A stretch of 64,000 bases of DNA, taken from positions 259,001-323,000 of the forward strand of contig JABMIG010000098.1 of NCBI GenBank assembly GCA_013187285.1. The letters are read 5' to 3'. The position numbers and the translations under genes are program-made. Position 1 is the stretch's first letter. Every line of letters begins with the position of its first letter. The notes beneath the pieces are model-generated. The model made no database searches, was not told where the DNA came from, and was given only the letters and a program-made list of their open reading frames with translations. The DNA comes from Cyclotella cryptica. Lineage: Eukaryota; Bacillariophyta; Thalassiosirophyceae; Thalassiosirales; Thalassiosiraceae. Positions 10,532 to 22,273 of this stretch are shown in pieces.

Positions 10532-13500
10532 CTCGCCCCCACGATTGGAGCATCGGCGTGGCTCGTGGAAAAGTAAAACCTCTGTGAGGAAAAATCCGAT
10601 TACGAGCCAGACTTGCAGAAAAACCTCTTGGTTGGGGTAAAAGGTGCAAGTTGCTTGTGACATTTGTACAACCACATTGTTGTACTATATGAAGTGTAAG
10701 TTCTTTGTGGAGAGGGAGATTTTTTTTCTTATGTTAAAGCTGATGTGTTTATACTCTCATAAGCCAAGTATTATGACTTACTTCCGCGTGAAACCCTGAT
10801 TGTCTTATCGTATAACTTTTGTGATAGTCCAATTATCACTGTTGTACAGACGGAATATTTTGCGGGGTAAATGACCTTTTATACTAAACAGTACTTCCAC
10901 GGACCATGTGACCTAACTTTGATGAGGATCAAGTAGGGTCGGTCTTGTGTTGTCTGGTATCTCCTATAATTTTTATATGTGTGTGCAAAAGTGGATTGCC
11001 GAACGACAATTCCATCTTATGAATGCTACACTACATTGAGGCGATAGGCACTGCATAGTAGGTATGAGTGAACGGCATCTGAATGTTTGTTTAGGAAAAC
11101 ATTGTGCCACTAGAAGCTGCTGATTAGACCATGGTTTGTCAGCAGGTCAAGAAGGTACTTGATCTCTAGATAATTATTCACTTTTTGGGTTTTTAATTGT
11201 TGAAGACTCTGGTTGACTTACACTTGGAATCCAAATGACATACATTTGCTCCAAAAGTGTAGTGTAGGAACTACACCTTAATTGTACCATGTGCGTACAA
11301 TGTGGATATTAAACCAGGTCTATTGACGAAGGTGCTAATAGTACAGATATTCTGTTACTTTTTCTTATGCATCCTTGGTGTGAGAATTCGTCCTTCTAGT
11401 TGCTCTATTACCCCTATGTATCCATGGGAATAGTTGCCCATAAGGGTCAACTACCGGCAAGTTAACAATGTCAAGTCAATTTAATGGATTGACCAGAATC
11501 ATTGGAAGGTTCAAACATCAACGTCTATGTCTTTTTTCTATTTAGAGTATGGAGTCATTGCTTTGACATCCTTTTGTACTTTGTAGCAAGGATCCTCCAG
11601 TGAGTTCTGTGCTTGTACAACTCTTGTTGTTGGTGGTAATGACATTGCAACATATTGCATGTACGTACCATTCTGTTTTTTTTTGAAAGACAGTGGTTGA
11701 TTATCATCTTATGGTGTATGAAACCATATTGTGACTTCACAGCAAACATCTTGGAGAAGCGAATTTTTCCTTGATGTTGACAACATAATTGTTGTCTTCT
11801 ATTTGGATTTGTCTTAGCTAATTAAGCCATACTACATTTCTGTGTATAGCTGCTTTTTGTTTGCACTGCATGCCAACATGGTGCTACATGTCTCTCAATA
11901 GAGATGTTCATGGTGTGACTTATCCGAGATGGTATTCCCTGTTAGCAAGGGATACTCACAATTCTCTGTGCTGTGGTTTTACAAGAACAAAGATTGCAGA
12001 TCTTTTGTGTTCTTGTGCTCATATGATTTTGAGGCTTGTTTTATGGTTTGTTGCACTACATTTAGTTGCACTACCTATGGTAATCCCCTTTGTGCTTAAC
12101 AAAGAACAAGGTGTTTTGGTGACCCTATGAGTCCCTATTCTGGATACCAAATCAAATACTAGGTATTGAGTCACAGTGAGCCCATTATCTAGTTTTACAC
12201 AGTTTGTTTGAATATCCCATAATGTTTCTACATGGTCAAGGATTTCTTTCTCTTATTGTGTGTTTATGCACTCTTAGTTCAGCAAGCTGAACTAGAATGC
12301 TAGCTACCCCAATCTGAGTTGGTGATGCTTAACATACATGTGTCTTTCTTTTGTGTACCTTGTCTCATGTGCCATGTTAGTGGCTATTGATGACGGTGTA
12401 CCTCCTCCTCTACAACCCTAGTTGTGAGTGAGGCGAGACGAGCCTGTTGTCTTGCCTAAGGTTCTCTGGTACTGGACCACCCAGTGACTTGTGAGTTCCC
12501 CTTTTTTGGCGAATGTTTTAGCGAGTTTAACTGCTTGCAAGCATTGTGCTTTTGCCATAAAAAGACTTTGGGTCTGTTATTAAGCCCTTATTGTCCTTGT
12601 GCAGAGGTGTTATAGTTTGTCAGTCAAACCGGTACTCGCTGCTTGGTAAGTCCATCCTAACCTTGTTTAAGGTGGTCTTCCAAGCTAGCCTTTGGAGACT
12701 ATCAGAGTACTCCAAATGAGTTCTTTTCAGAACCATATGGCCATCATTGATTCCATTGAATGTGCTTGTGAGGCACATGGAAAACCCATGCTTGTTTCTG
12801 CTAGACCTGAACAGGTAAGACCTTTTTCAGTTTTTCTAGGTATGAAATGGGTTCTGGATGCATCAGTATCCAATCTAATGAATTATTGACTTTTCATGAA
12901 GTCTTATATAATGGCAGAGTTGAGCATATCAACTCTTACAGTACTGTAAGGATTCTTTGAGTTTGGACAATTTTCCTAACTTTTTGTCCTTTTTTTACTT
13001 CTTTTTAAGAATCACTTTTCACTTTACAGTAGTTTCTTTTAGTTTTGGGGTGTTCTGTTCTTGTACAGCCAGTTCTGACGTCGGCTGACAAAATATCCCT
13101 CCAGTCACCAAGGTAAATTGTCCTCACTTTTTCCTTGATTTTTTTGACTGGTTGTGCTCTGTTGTTATAGGCTGTAAACCTACCTCTACTGAAAAGTAGA
13201 GATATACAGGCACTTTTTTCCAAGACACCAAAACTCGGTCAAACAGTTTCTCTTGTTGTGAGAAACCTCAGTAACATGCTTGAAATTGAGTTTTTAGTGT
13301 GAAAGTGTCCATTTTTTTTGACGCTACTTGAAAGTTCTGTTATTCTACTCTATCTCCAAATGAGTTTTCATAAGAGTGGTTAGCTCTGTGATCATGAGTA
13401 TTTTTGCTCCAAATGAGCCCTGCACTTAAGTGGTTAGCTATGTGCTTCATCTGTTTTTGCCAGTTGTTATTTCAACTTGGGTCCACAGAGTTTAACAGAC

Positions 13501-15723
13501 TTTTTACATCGATTATCACTGGCAAGGTGAGATTGATCTTCACATAATTTTTTATGTGGTAATTTGTTCTGAAATCTAGAACAATTATAACTCAGTCCTT
13601 GTATTCAATAAAGACTGAGGTCATATGTTGGCTTAGTCACTCTGGGAACATGTACTCAGAACATGTGACTTTTCCCTTCCTTTCAAGTAGGAAGAACCCA
13701 TCTTGCGTGCGCCAAGAGTTTGACACCAGCCTAGCAGGGTAGGGAAAACATATGTATGCTCCTTACATTGGAACATGTGGGAAGCTTGGGACTATGTCCT
13801 TCTTGCTTTCACTGTTACTGTAGCAACACCATGTCAGGGGTTCGAAACCCAACATGGTTTGATTTCCAGTTGCTTTTTATACCATTGCTTGTAATTAGTG
13901 CTACATTGCACTTGTGTGTGTTTCTCACGTGGGAGAAGGATTCAGCTTCTCGAGAAAACAATGCACCATGCCAGATATTTTTCTAGGCATTTTTGTGTCA
14001 TTCTTACATTTAGCAAGGTATTTGAATGTCAGGTTATATTAACTTGACTGTAGAATTCTGATTAAGATTTTTTCAACGAGCTCTTTAATTTCAAATTAAA
14101 TAATTCCAAACATTTGTTTGGGCTCTGAATTCTGTTTTCCTCGGACCAGAGGATGTACTCTTTCTTGCACAGCTACATAGCTGCTTCTTGTGAAAGTTGA
14201 GGAAGTAGTCTCACTATTGAGAAAGATACCCGGCAATTCGGGTTCTATGGCACCCGACAGTTCGGGGTCCGACAGTTCGGCAATTTTCTCATGCTAATCT
14301 TTTGATTAGTGGACTTTTCTCTCTTTTTGCTTGGATTTCAGTATGAAATCAACAAGTTGCGTGTTTTCCAGATGAAAACCGCGAATACCAGGCAGCATTC
14401 TTGCGCAAATCGGAAATTCGCGAGAATTTTGACATGAGTATTTCTGGGGATCGACACATAGTCGATTTACGGGTCCTACTTGCGCCCCATGCGTTCAGGG
14501 ACTTGGAGTGGCTACTCCGCGTCACGCTCACGTTTTGGACCAGTATAGGGCAATATAGTGCTCCTATGCCAATATGAGGAGTAGATCGGTGCTCTCTCCT
14601 AGACCGGTCATTTGCTCTCATGGGCTGGGCCCAACGAGGCTTAGACACACATCATGTGGTCGTTTTAATCAGATCGTGATCGCAAGGGCTGTGTCGCGAT
14701 ACGATTTCTGAAATGGGCTGTGCCGTGACTCGCTCCCATTTAAATAGGGCTTATCCGCCATCGTGGGACAAAGTCCTGCGCGATTGCATCTCCCAATGAG
14801 TTTTTTTCTTAGCCAACCTTGTAACCTTGAGTCCCGCGTCCCACCTATGCCCGTGCAGTGTTTCCTCGCTACTCCCACCGGCACCATTCGAACGAAGAAG
14901 GGAACTGAATTCTTGGAGTGTAAAACACGTCAGCGACGAGAACTTCCTGGGGGATCGCGCGTCCTTGGAGTGACTAAAACCTCTTGGGGGTCACCAGCAA
15001 GCCTTTTAAGCCTTAGAGGCTATGCAGAATACTTCGTGGGATCCATTTAGGCCCTAGAAGATCCTTTCTTTTGTACTGCCTTTTATTTGACTATGTACTT
15101 ATACTCCGTGTCATCACTGCATCTGCATGTGAGCACGGGTACGGACTAATTATTAGTCTAATCGTGATTTTAGTTCTATACAGAATAGAACATACACATA
15201 TTGCTCTTTTTCGGGGGGAAAATTAACCCAAGGCATTTATATTTATTGCCTCCTCGCTCAATGAGGGGCTATTACAAGCTACATTGCAAGTAAATTTTAT
15301 GCCACTACTTGTGCGTAAAATACGTCACGAGTGGTCTTTTTTTACGTCAAGTGCACTATGTGCTACTCGCGCACTCTGCTAACAAAAGCAGAGTATACCC
15401 GCGTCAAGTGGGATCTAGCCCTCACTGACGTCAAGGGCAATTGTTTATATGGCTACTTGTCTCAATGACAAGTGCCCGCCTGTGAGGAAAACTCACTTCA
15501 ACTGGCGGAGTATCAACTCCTAGCTCAATTTTGGCTATTGCTACGCACTTGGAGTCAAACAACACAAGTTGTGCAATGCCTAACATACCCAGGGTATTGT
15601 ACGGCCTCGAGCGACAGACGACAGACAGACAAACCTACCATGGTTAACATGTACCTGATGGACGATGCATGGTGGAGAGCCGGACAGACGACTTGCTTGG
15701 TCGCGAAGGCTATCAATTGATAG
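10532..15723. other. Interior of the non-autonomous LTR element
   Basis: This is 5.2 kb without a convincing gene; all open stretches are about 100 codons or shorter and match no family that I know. A possible primer-binding segment begins TGGAGCATCGG near 10546, about 14 bp inside the left LTR, but I cannot assign a tRNA. The stretch 14220-15050 is more GC-rich than the rest. Confidence 0.5.
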
Positions 15724-16079
15724 TGACCTAAGCCGTTTCGAGGTAATTTATTATTAGGTAGTAAACGGTAGATACGTTGTTGTAGATTGATTTTTATGAG
15801 TTAAGTTGTTTGTTGGTAACAAGCAGCAATGAAGCAAATATGCTTCATTGCACAAAATGAAACTGTGTAGGATCCTACACAGATATGGTATGTCTTTATG
15901 TCATTAGTTGATGACATAAAGCATTATTCCCCAAATGGTATTTCTGGGTAGTGAACCTATTCTTGCTATTTGCTGGTTCTTGCCATTGTTGTGAGATATC
16001 CCTCATCTCCTGAGAAATTAAGGGTATCTTCCAGTTTACCCTAGAGTACTACTGTAGGGTAGATAATTGGCCTATGTCA
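15724..16079. repeat. Right LTR of the non-autonomous element
   Basis: A 356-bp repeat with the same ends as the left LTR. It carries 12 extra bases after GATCCTACAC, near 15880. Confidence 0.88.
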
Positions 16080-16088
16080 ATCACACAC

Positions 16089-16612
16089 CTGATCCACAAT
16101 CACCTTCGGAATAAAATCCCACCAATGCACACCACCCAACACCCTATCAAAAAAATCTTTGCTCACATGATACCAAACATGACTCATAGGCCCATGCCCA
16201 ATCAACCCCGCCAACAAACTCCACAAAATCCTCCACCGATCCAACTCGCCCATATCCCTCCCCTCCTTATTCTGCACCAATATATCACCAATGGTGTACA
16301 CCGTGGCCAAGGTAACAGCCTTGGTTTGAAGGGGCGCCATGTCGAGCACGTTGGTGTAGGAGCGCCAGTTGTCGAGGGGTATGCGGGCAGCGATTTCTTT
16401 GGGTGACCATTCGCGGGTGATGCCAAGGTCGACGGAGAGGACTTAGTAGAGGATTGTGATGATGGCAATGAGGAGGATGGAGGAGTTGATGATGTAGTTT
16501 GTGGACATTGTGCGCGATTGGATGGAGGGGGTGGGGGGGTTATTTAGAGTGATGGGCGGGATGGGAGATGTGTCGGAGGAAGTCAGTGGAGAGTTCATAT
16601 TCGCAATCCAGT
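16089..16612 (-). pseudogene. Exon 1 remnant of the duplicated Mpv17-like gene
   Basis: On minus this piece reads STNYIINSSILLIAIITILY, then an in-frame stop where the intact copy has Gln, then VLSVDLGIT and the conserved run from NVLDMAPLQTKAVTLATVYT to WWDFIPKVIVDQ. The donor GTGTGTGA follows at 16088. The first exon lacks its 5' end: homology with the intact gene stops at 16612, so the presequence and start codon are gone. Substitutions such as R-to-W in ELDRWRILWSLL also mark decay. Confidence 0.8.
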
Positions 16613-16615
16613 GTG

Positions 16616-16628
16616 CTTGACATCAAAC
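16616..16628. repeat. Target-site duplication, left copy (LINE-like element)
   Basis: CTTGACATCAAAC here is repeated exactly at 24937-24949. The DNA between is the LINE-like element. The pre-insertion site would read CAGTGTG, this 13-mer, then GCTAGCAACG. Confidence 0.75.
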
Positions 16629-16687
16629 ACTTTTCCGAAGCAGGTCAAGTCATCACATCAAAATATCTACCACTTTACTACATTTTT

Positions 16688-17923
16688 ATGATGTCCTACG
16701 TGCTTTTACACATAGGAACTGGCACGCACCAGGTCCGGCCAAGCAGAGGAACCTCTTATTCTGGCCACCATGGTGATTTCATTCTCTCTTCCCTCGTCCT
16801 ACAGCACCCGCTTATCCGCAAAACACTACATGAACCGTTCTCCAACACGTATTCCTTAAACGACGCGCTTTTCACGCTAAAAACCATTGTCAGAAACCGT
16901 TTTTTGACCGATCGTCTCTTCAATGAGTGGCTACACGACCTTCTCCATAGCAACACAACTTGCCTCACCAACTTATTGCCCCCTACCACCGCCTTCCCGA
17001 CTCTCCATCGCCTTTTGCAATCAGTCCCAGCCTCTGAATTTGGTCCGCTCTTATCCATGCCTCCCCCGATGCCCACGAAGTCTACAGATGTCGAGATGCT
17101 CGACAGCTCTCCTCCACTGTTCGCTGGTAGCAAGCGAGCCACTGCAAACTCGCCAGCCATCACTCCTCCCGGAGTGCAGAATTCAGAACTTAATAAGATA
17201 GAAGCAGGAGATCCGTCATCGGAACTCCAGCCCTCTTGTGTGGAGGAGAAATTTGGGAAACCCCCAAAGAAGAAAATATCCAGTACAGGGCAAGAAGAGT
17301 CCATTGCTCCTGAAGGAGAGAGAGAAGAAGAAATAAACCTCCTTGACCATGCTGTATACGATGCCCTCATCCAAGATCCCCCACCCCCAACCCCAGCGCA
17401 ATACCTTTCGTACGATTTCGACGACAGTGATGAATTCACAAGTATGCACCTTACAAAATACAACTGTCTTCAGCTTGAGGCAGAACTCTGTCAAAAAACC
17501 CTCAAATGCAAACAGCAGGATCAACCCCAAGCCCACCCGAAGTGGGGACCCTTCCAGCTACGACCATCAGCTCTTCCTGAAGTAGTTGACATCTTCAACA
17601 CCAAGGACAGGAAAGCTCTATCTTTCCTCTCAACGGATTACCAAATTTCCACCGGAGACTACATGTTGGATGTTGGTGATGTCTCCACTTACAGGATTCT
17701 CTGCAACACTGGTCCAAAACTGGTGGTAATCCAACTCCTCACTGCACAAAAGCTAAACAAAATTGGCAAAGCAGATATGGGGCCCTTTGCCTCTCACGAG
17801 AGCCTTCCGACCCTTCGATTATACACATATCTCGTGGTGAACAACTCGTGCACTCCTTTGACATGTCATCCACATCACTTCCTCAGGATGAAGATTGGAT
17901 TCCAGTTGGAGCACTTACTCTAG
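16688..17923 (+). CDS. First frame of the LINE-like element (ORF1-like, unknown fold)
   Basis: The frame is open for 412 codons from the ATG at 16688. An upstream in-frame ATG at 16568 lies outside the element and belongs to the Mpv17 remnant, so I reject it as the start. The N-terminal half (LSSLVLQHPLIRKTLHEPFS to FNEWLHDLL) looks globular and helical. The middle (about residues 150-260) is Pro/Ser/Glu-rich with a basic KFGKPPKKKIS patch that could act as a nuclear signal. The C-terminal third (YDFDDSDEFTSMHLTKYNCL onward) is again globular. I recognise no family. By position it should be an RNA-binding or accessory ORF1 protein. It is the only long intact frame of the element. Confidence 0.5.
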   Translation: MMSYVLLHIGTGTHQVRPSRGTSYSGHHGDFILSSLVLQHPLIRKTLHEPFSNTYSLNDALFTLKTIVRNRFLTDRLFNEWLHDLLHSNTTCLTNLLPPTTAFPTLHRLLQSVPASEFGPLLSMPPPMPTKSTDVEMLDSSPPLFAGSKRATANSPAITPPGVQNSELNKIEAGDPSSELQPSCVEEKFGKPPKKKISSTGQEESIAPEGEREEEINLLDHAVYDALIQDPPPPTPAQYLSYDFDDSDEFTSMHLTKYNCLQLEAELCQKTLKCKQQDQPQAHPKWGPFQLRPSALPEVVDIFNTKDRKALSFLSTDYQISTGDYMLDVGDVSTYRILCNTGPKLVVIQLLTAQKLNKIGKADMGPFASHESLPTLRLYTYLVVNNSCTPLTCHPHHFLRMKIGFQLEHLL

Positions 17924-17979
17924 TAAGAAGAGGATCAGTTTTGACAAGACTTTAGGCAAACACTTCTGGGCAAAGCTAC

Positions 17980-20364
17980 TTGACCAACAAGTTTAGTGCC
18001 TTGCAGGAAGAAGAGGACAAACCAGACAATTCCCCAGTGAACACCCTCCCACCGCAAAGTAATAAATGCATGGACTCAGAGTCTATCGCGAGTGACAAAG
18101 GGAATGCCAGGTCAGCTGAAGGAAGCAATTCCATTGCTGACGATTCCATCAAAGATCAAGCCTACAACGAGGAAGGCATCGCAATGACTTCTCAACCAGG
18201 TGCAGATAATGGTAAAGAAGCAGGAGTCCCTCAGACTGAGGAGCCGCCACCCCCTCCCAAAGACATCCATATTAGTACTCATACACCAGAGTGGGCAGAC
18301 GATGGGTCTGAGGGAGATGCCGCCTGCTCCGGTGATGAGAAATCACCCCCCAGGAAAAACTTGCAAGATATAGTACCCCCAGCCACTGCAGCTACAGACG
18401 CCTCTACAATGGCTTGTTCCTTCCTCTCACACAGCACCAGTCCTTCTACCATGATCGACCCTCACAGTGGTCAAACCTACTGACAGTCGAAATACAGCTA
18501 CAGCCAGACAAGGATAACTTAGAGGTCATGCTTGCCGAGACTAAGACCTTACTTGCATATGTCCAAGGACTTGACCCAACAGCTAAATTCGTCTCACGTG
18601 GACTGAACACCGACAACAAACCCCTTCCTGACCTTATTTTCCCATCCGTTGATTATTGGCCAACATCCTTTACGGCCGCCCAGGGGTGGTACCAGACCTC
18701 CACAAGCTATGTCTTCTCCCAAGCCCCTATCTCCGACAAGACACTTCAAAATAGGCTTGAAACCCGTTGAAATAGAATTAGGGGTGACGACACAGATGCT
18801 AAGCAGCATAAATCCAAGAAGGACAATGATCGCGACGACCGGGGTCCCACAGCTATGTATGTCACCCTAAATTGTTTTCCTCCATCCCAAACATTAAATC
18901 ACTTATTGATTCAATGAATATCGACCTCAGGAAGTCGAATGTACGAGTCACCCTAAAATCACTCCAGTGTTGGGAATCTAATTCCAAGAAAATGCTTTGT
19001 AGTGTTCACAGTGGCATATGTGTCGAAGGCGTTAAGCAGCTTTTACTCCATCAATTGAAAGAAATGGAAAAGAAATATGCCACCATGGTCGCCTTAATAC
19101 CATCGAATGGTATGACAAGGAGCTTCCTCCAGTACATGTCACCACTAGGAACATCAGGGAGCTGAAGCTACCATCTGACCCAAAAGAGCGTGAGCAGCTA
19201 TCCTTCAAACCCTTCCCCTGATCTAGCAGATTTGCATACTTTATCGAGGGGAGTGACACAGCATGGGTGCGTTTAAAGCCCCTTATTACTATGATGGTAT
19301 ACACCAATGACATCCTCTACGCCTTCGGACCTTCTGCATTTATTATGGACATTCCTCCACCTACACCAACCATGGAGAGAGTACGTGCACACCATAAGCA
19401 CGAGAGGATAAGGATGGGATACAACATAGCAACGACTGTTCTTGAGTGCAGTGAGATTCAGCTATATGACTATGAGGTTAAAGTCAAAATGGCTCCAGTA
19501 CAAGTTCTGGATATCAATGGTAAACCTACCGGAGAGGAAGATTGACCTCGTCCACCTTATGCTCGTACAACTATTCGAAAGGAACTGCAACAAATTCGGG
19601 TAAACGGTGACCAAATCTTCCACACCGCAGTGATGGCATGTAAAGGGCCGGAGACAGGGATATCCGGAATCGTGGTTTATTACGATCCGTATGACGAGGA
19701 TTACAAGGAGAAGTATGAATTTGCGAAACACACAGTCGCGAATTTGGCCTGCTTTATGTACCACTGGTTAGGCCAAAGAGGTTACTGTGAAAGCACAAGG
19801 TCCCGCTTAATGAGATCCTTTTATATAGAGAAATCCCAACTGGCTCCTCAATCTTCCTGAAATCCACAGACTCTCCACGCTGCCTCACATTTTGCTGGGT
19901 GAACGGATACGTACCTCATTGACAATGCACGGTATGATCCCTACCTCCGAAAGCAAGTCACTTTGCCTCCCAACACCTTTGTCGACATGTCAGACACCGT
20001 ACGCAAAGGACTTCTTAGTAGCCTTGGTTACAATCCTCACGAGAAAGGTGGTGATGTAGGTAGTAAGGTCAGTGGTGTTTCTAAACTCACAGGGGATGGA
20101 GAAACGGTAGGAGCCTCTACAGCTAAGCCTGAGGCCACACAGAACAGGGTCTTAAAAACGAAGGAATATGCCAAACAATTAGCAGACACCAGAGAGAAGA
20201 ATGCCATGCAAGCAGCAGAGATCAACTTGCTGAGAAACCAGATGCAACAGCTTACTCAATTAATTGCTGGGCTCATCTCCCAGCAGGGTTCCCCCCACCT
20301 CAGTGGAAGCGGAGCCACCCGCCCCCAGGATGAGGGAGGCGGTGTGGCTCCGCAGGGATCATAG
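17980..20364 (+). pseudogene. Second frame of the LINE-like element, broken, with C-terminal coiled coil
   Basis: It starts TNKFSALQEEEDKPDN, a beginning often seen in retroelement nucleic-acid-binding proteins, followed by a low-complexity acidic region to about 18470. It continues in several frames through VEIQLQPDKDNLEVMLAETK, a VTLNCFPPSQ-like stretch near 18865 and MTRSFLQYMSPLGTSGS. The last piece, 19963-20364, reads MPPNTFVDMSDTVRKGLLSS and then a heptad-like segment AAEINLLRNQMQQLTQLIAG, a probable coiled coil for oligomerisation. At least five stops or frame changes separate the pieces. Function is inferred only from position before the endonuclease. Confidence 0.5.
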
Positions 20365-20929
20365 GCCCATTGTGACACCCCACTCATTCGAGCACGGTGA
20401 GCTGGGGTGACATAGATAGTGCTCAACCTTCGGTGTCCAGAGTTAGGATGGGACACTCAGGAGGTACTACTAGTCCTACCATACCTTCTCCTGCCGCGAG
20501 AGGTTATGAACACGATAGCGGCACAAGGGCATCTACCACTACAGGTGCCTGCTTGGGGAGGGGAAATTCCAGACTTACTACACGTGCACCAGCTAATGCG
20601 GATTCGGCTGGTGGACGAGTGAGGTCCTCATGTTAGACAAAGAGTCAACGTAGGAGAGACAACTGGATTAATAATCAAGTATCAATGACTACAAAACGTA
20701 AATACAGAGCATTCCTTCAAGGATACGCAAAGTTCACTTCGAAAAGTAGACCAACAGATGAGGACATTATGAGAGAAGTCAATTGTAGTGGGAGAGAAGC
20801 CGACGATTATCACTATGTGTCGGAGCAAGATGCAACGCCACCCATCAACCTGGACAGTGCCACTAATACTGAACAGCGGGAAATGGCGCAACTACTTGAC
20901 CTTCTTAAAGATGGGGGGGGGTTGGCTAC

Positions 20930-21958
20930 ATGCCTGAAAGGAAATCGTCAGGGTGGGTGAGGATCATGTTCAAAAACTGGAACAGCCTCGGGATCAACAC
21001 ACATAGTTGGAAACTCGACAGGCTCAACCACCTACTACAGAGCCTTCAAGCAGATATTGTTGCAGGCTGTGAAGCACAATGCGATTGGCGTTTTGTCCCA
21101 CCTACTCAACACTTCCTCCATATTCTCTCCCCTGGCAGCGCAAAATCTGGGATAGCGTCTCAAAATATTAATGAACGGATCCATAGAGACCAGGTTGGTG
21201 GTACAGCAATAGCAGCGGTGGGGAGGATTAGCGACATCGTCACCGAGATAGGGAGCAGTCCAACCGGTCTTGGCAGATAGTCATGGATCAAATTGGGCAA
21301 AGGCAGTAGAAGCACCAGGATCATCAGCGGTTACTTGCCATGCAAGCCAGGTCGACAGGCCAGAGGACGAACCGCCTGGGAGCAACACTTACGATACTTT
21401 CAGGCAAAAGGGGACTTATGCTACCCCTCTACTACATTCATTGATGACATCACAGCCCAGATAAAACACTGGAGATCACTCGCAGAAGAGGTAGTTCTGT
21501 GCATCGACTCAAACCAAGATGTCTATACAGGGCAACTTGCATACGCTTTAAAACATGAAGATATACAAATGTCCTGTCTATTCCACCAGGCGTCTGGGGA
21601 ACCAGTTCCAAATTCACATTTCCGTGGCAAAGGGAAATTGAGTACCATGTTTGGTAGTGTCGGTCTTCTTGAAGGCAACACAATGTGCTACCCCCATTGG
21701 TATGGGGTTGGGGACCACCAGATCTTCCTCTTAGAAATATCGGCAGATTCGTTGTTTGGAGGAGATTACCCCACTATTGCACGGCCGACATCTAGGCTCC
21801 TCAAGTGCAAGATTAGTAGAATTAGAAATAAATACTGCTCAACATTGAAACATCTGGTCAAAGAACACAAAACGCAAGAAAAACTCCAAGGAATACAGGA
21901 CCTAGGCTCCACCCTGCCTCCTGCCATCTCCCAATGCCTTCATGATAAATGGGACTAA
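20930..21958 (+). pseudogene. Endonuclease domain of the LINE-like element (AP-endonuclease type), broken
   Basis: The piece reads IMFKNWNSLGINTHSWKLDR, then LQADIVAGCEAQCDW (the glutamate step of APE-type nucleases), then in a shifted frame IISGYLPCKP, VVLCIDSNQDVYTGQ (aspartate-asparagine step) and, near the end, GVGDHQIFLLEIS, matching the catalytic S/G-D-H step. This order is the exonuclease-endonuclease-phosphatase fold that LINEs use to nick target DNA. A frame change lies near 21280. The chain continues towards the RT after a stop at 21956. Confidence 0.68.
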
Positions 21959-22273
21959 GAATTAGGCGAATTCGTGTCTCATGCCGAGAGGAAATGCACA
22001 AAATTCAAGAGTTGCGCTTTTGAGTATAGCTCGACTGTCAGCCACTGGTTACGCCAACGCATGGTACTCAAATGGATATTAAGATGGCAAGATGGCAAAG
22101 TCCCTGACGCACGCAACATGAGCCGTGCTGCTAGACAGGCTAATATCGAGTCTCCCCTGACCGTAACATAGGAAGAAGTCAATAACAGACTGCACATTTG
22201 CCTACAAGAAATATTTCAACTCAAGTCACAAGCCCCAGCCCTCAGGCACAAACATCTTTGGTGGAGACTCACA

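Larger units (their letters stand above)
10188..16079. mobile_element. Young LTR element without visible coding (LARD-like), 5.9 kb
   Basis: Two direct terminal repeats, each starting TG and ending CA, bound the element, and the 5-bp duplication ATCAC lies on both sides (10183-10187 and 16080-16084). The 5.2 kb interior has no frame that I can assign to gag, protease, integrase or reverse transcriptase on either strand, so it is best called a large non-autonomous LTR derivative that would have moved with proteins of a relative. The LTRs differ at about three positions plus one 12-bp indel, so the insertion is recent. It landed four bases into the intron of the duplicated Mpv17 gene. Confidence 0.82.
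9147..16612. repeat. Segmental duplication of the Mpv17 locus (degraded copy, later split)
   Basis: Outside the LTR element at 10188-16079, this interval follows the sequence of 31512 to about 33085 in the same order and orientation, at high identity over the exons and moderate identity downstream of the gene. Homology begins at GAGGTTCAAACCT (9150 and 31515) and stops at CCAGTGTG (about 16612 and 33082). It carries both exons of the Mpv17-like gene, 5'-truncated, plus its 3' flank. Confidence 0.85.

Noticed and set aside
13826-13857. GGGGTTCGAAACCC resembling a tRNA T-arm
   Set aside because: The stem around the loop is imperfect, and no D-arm, anticodon arm or acceptor stem can be drawn upstream at the right distances.
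10188-16079. Reading the 344/356-bp repeats as ends of a DNA transposon
   Set aside because: They are direct, not inverted, begin TG and end CA, and have a 5-bp target duplication, which fits LTRs.
16756-17463. Minus-strand open frame of 235 codons opposite the LINE first frame
   Set aside because: The plus-strand frame is longer, in the orientation of the endonuclease and RT, and the minus text looks low in complexity.
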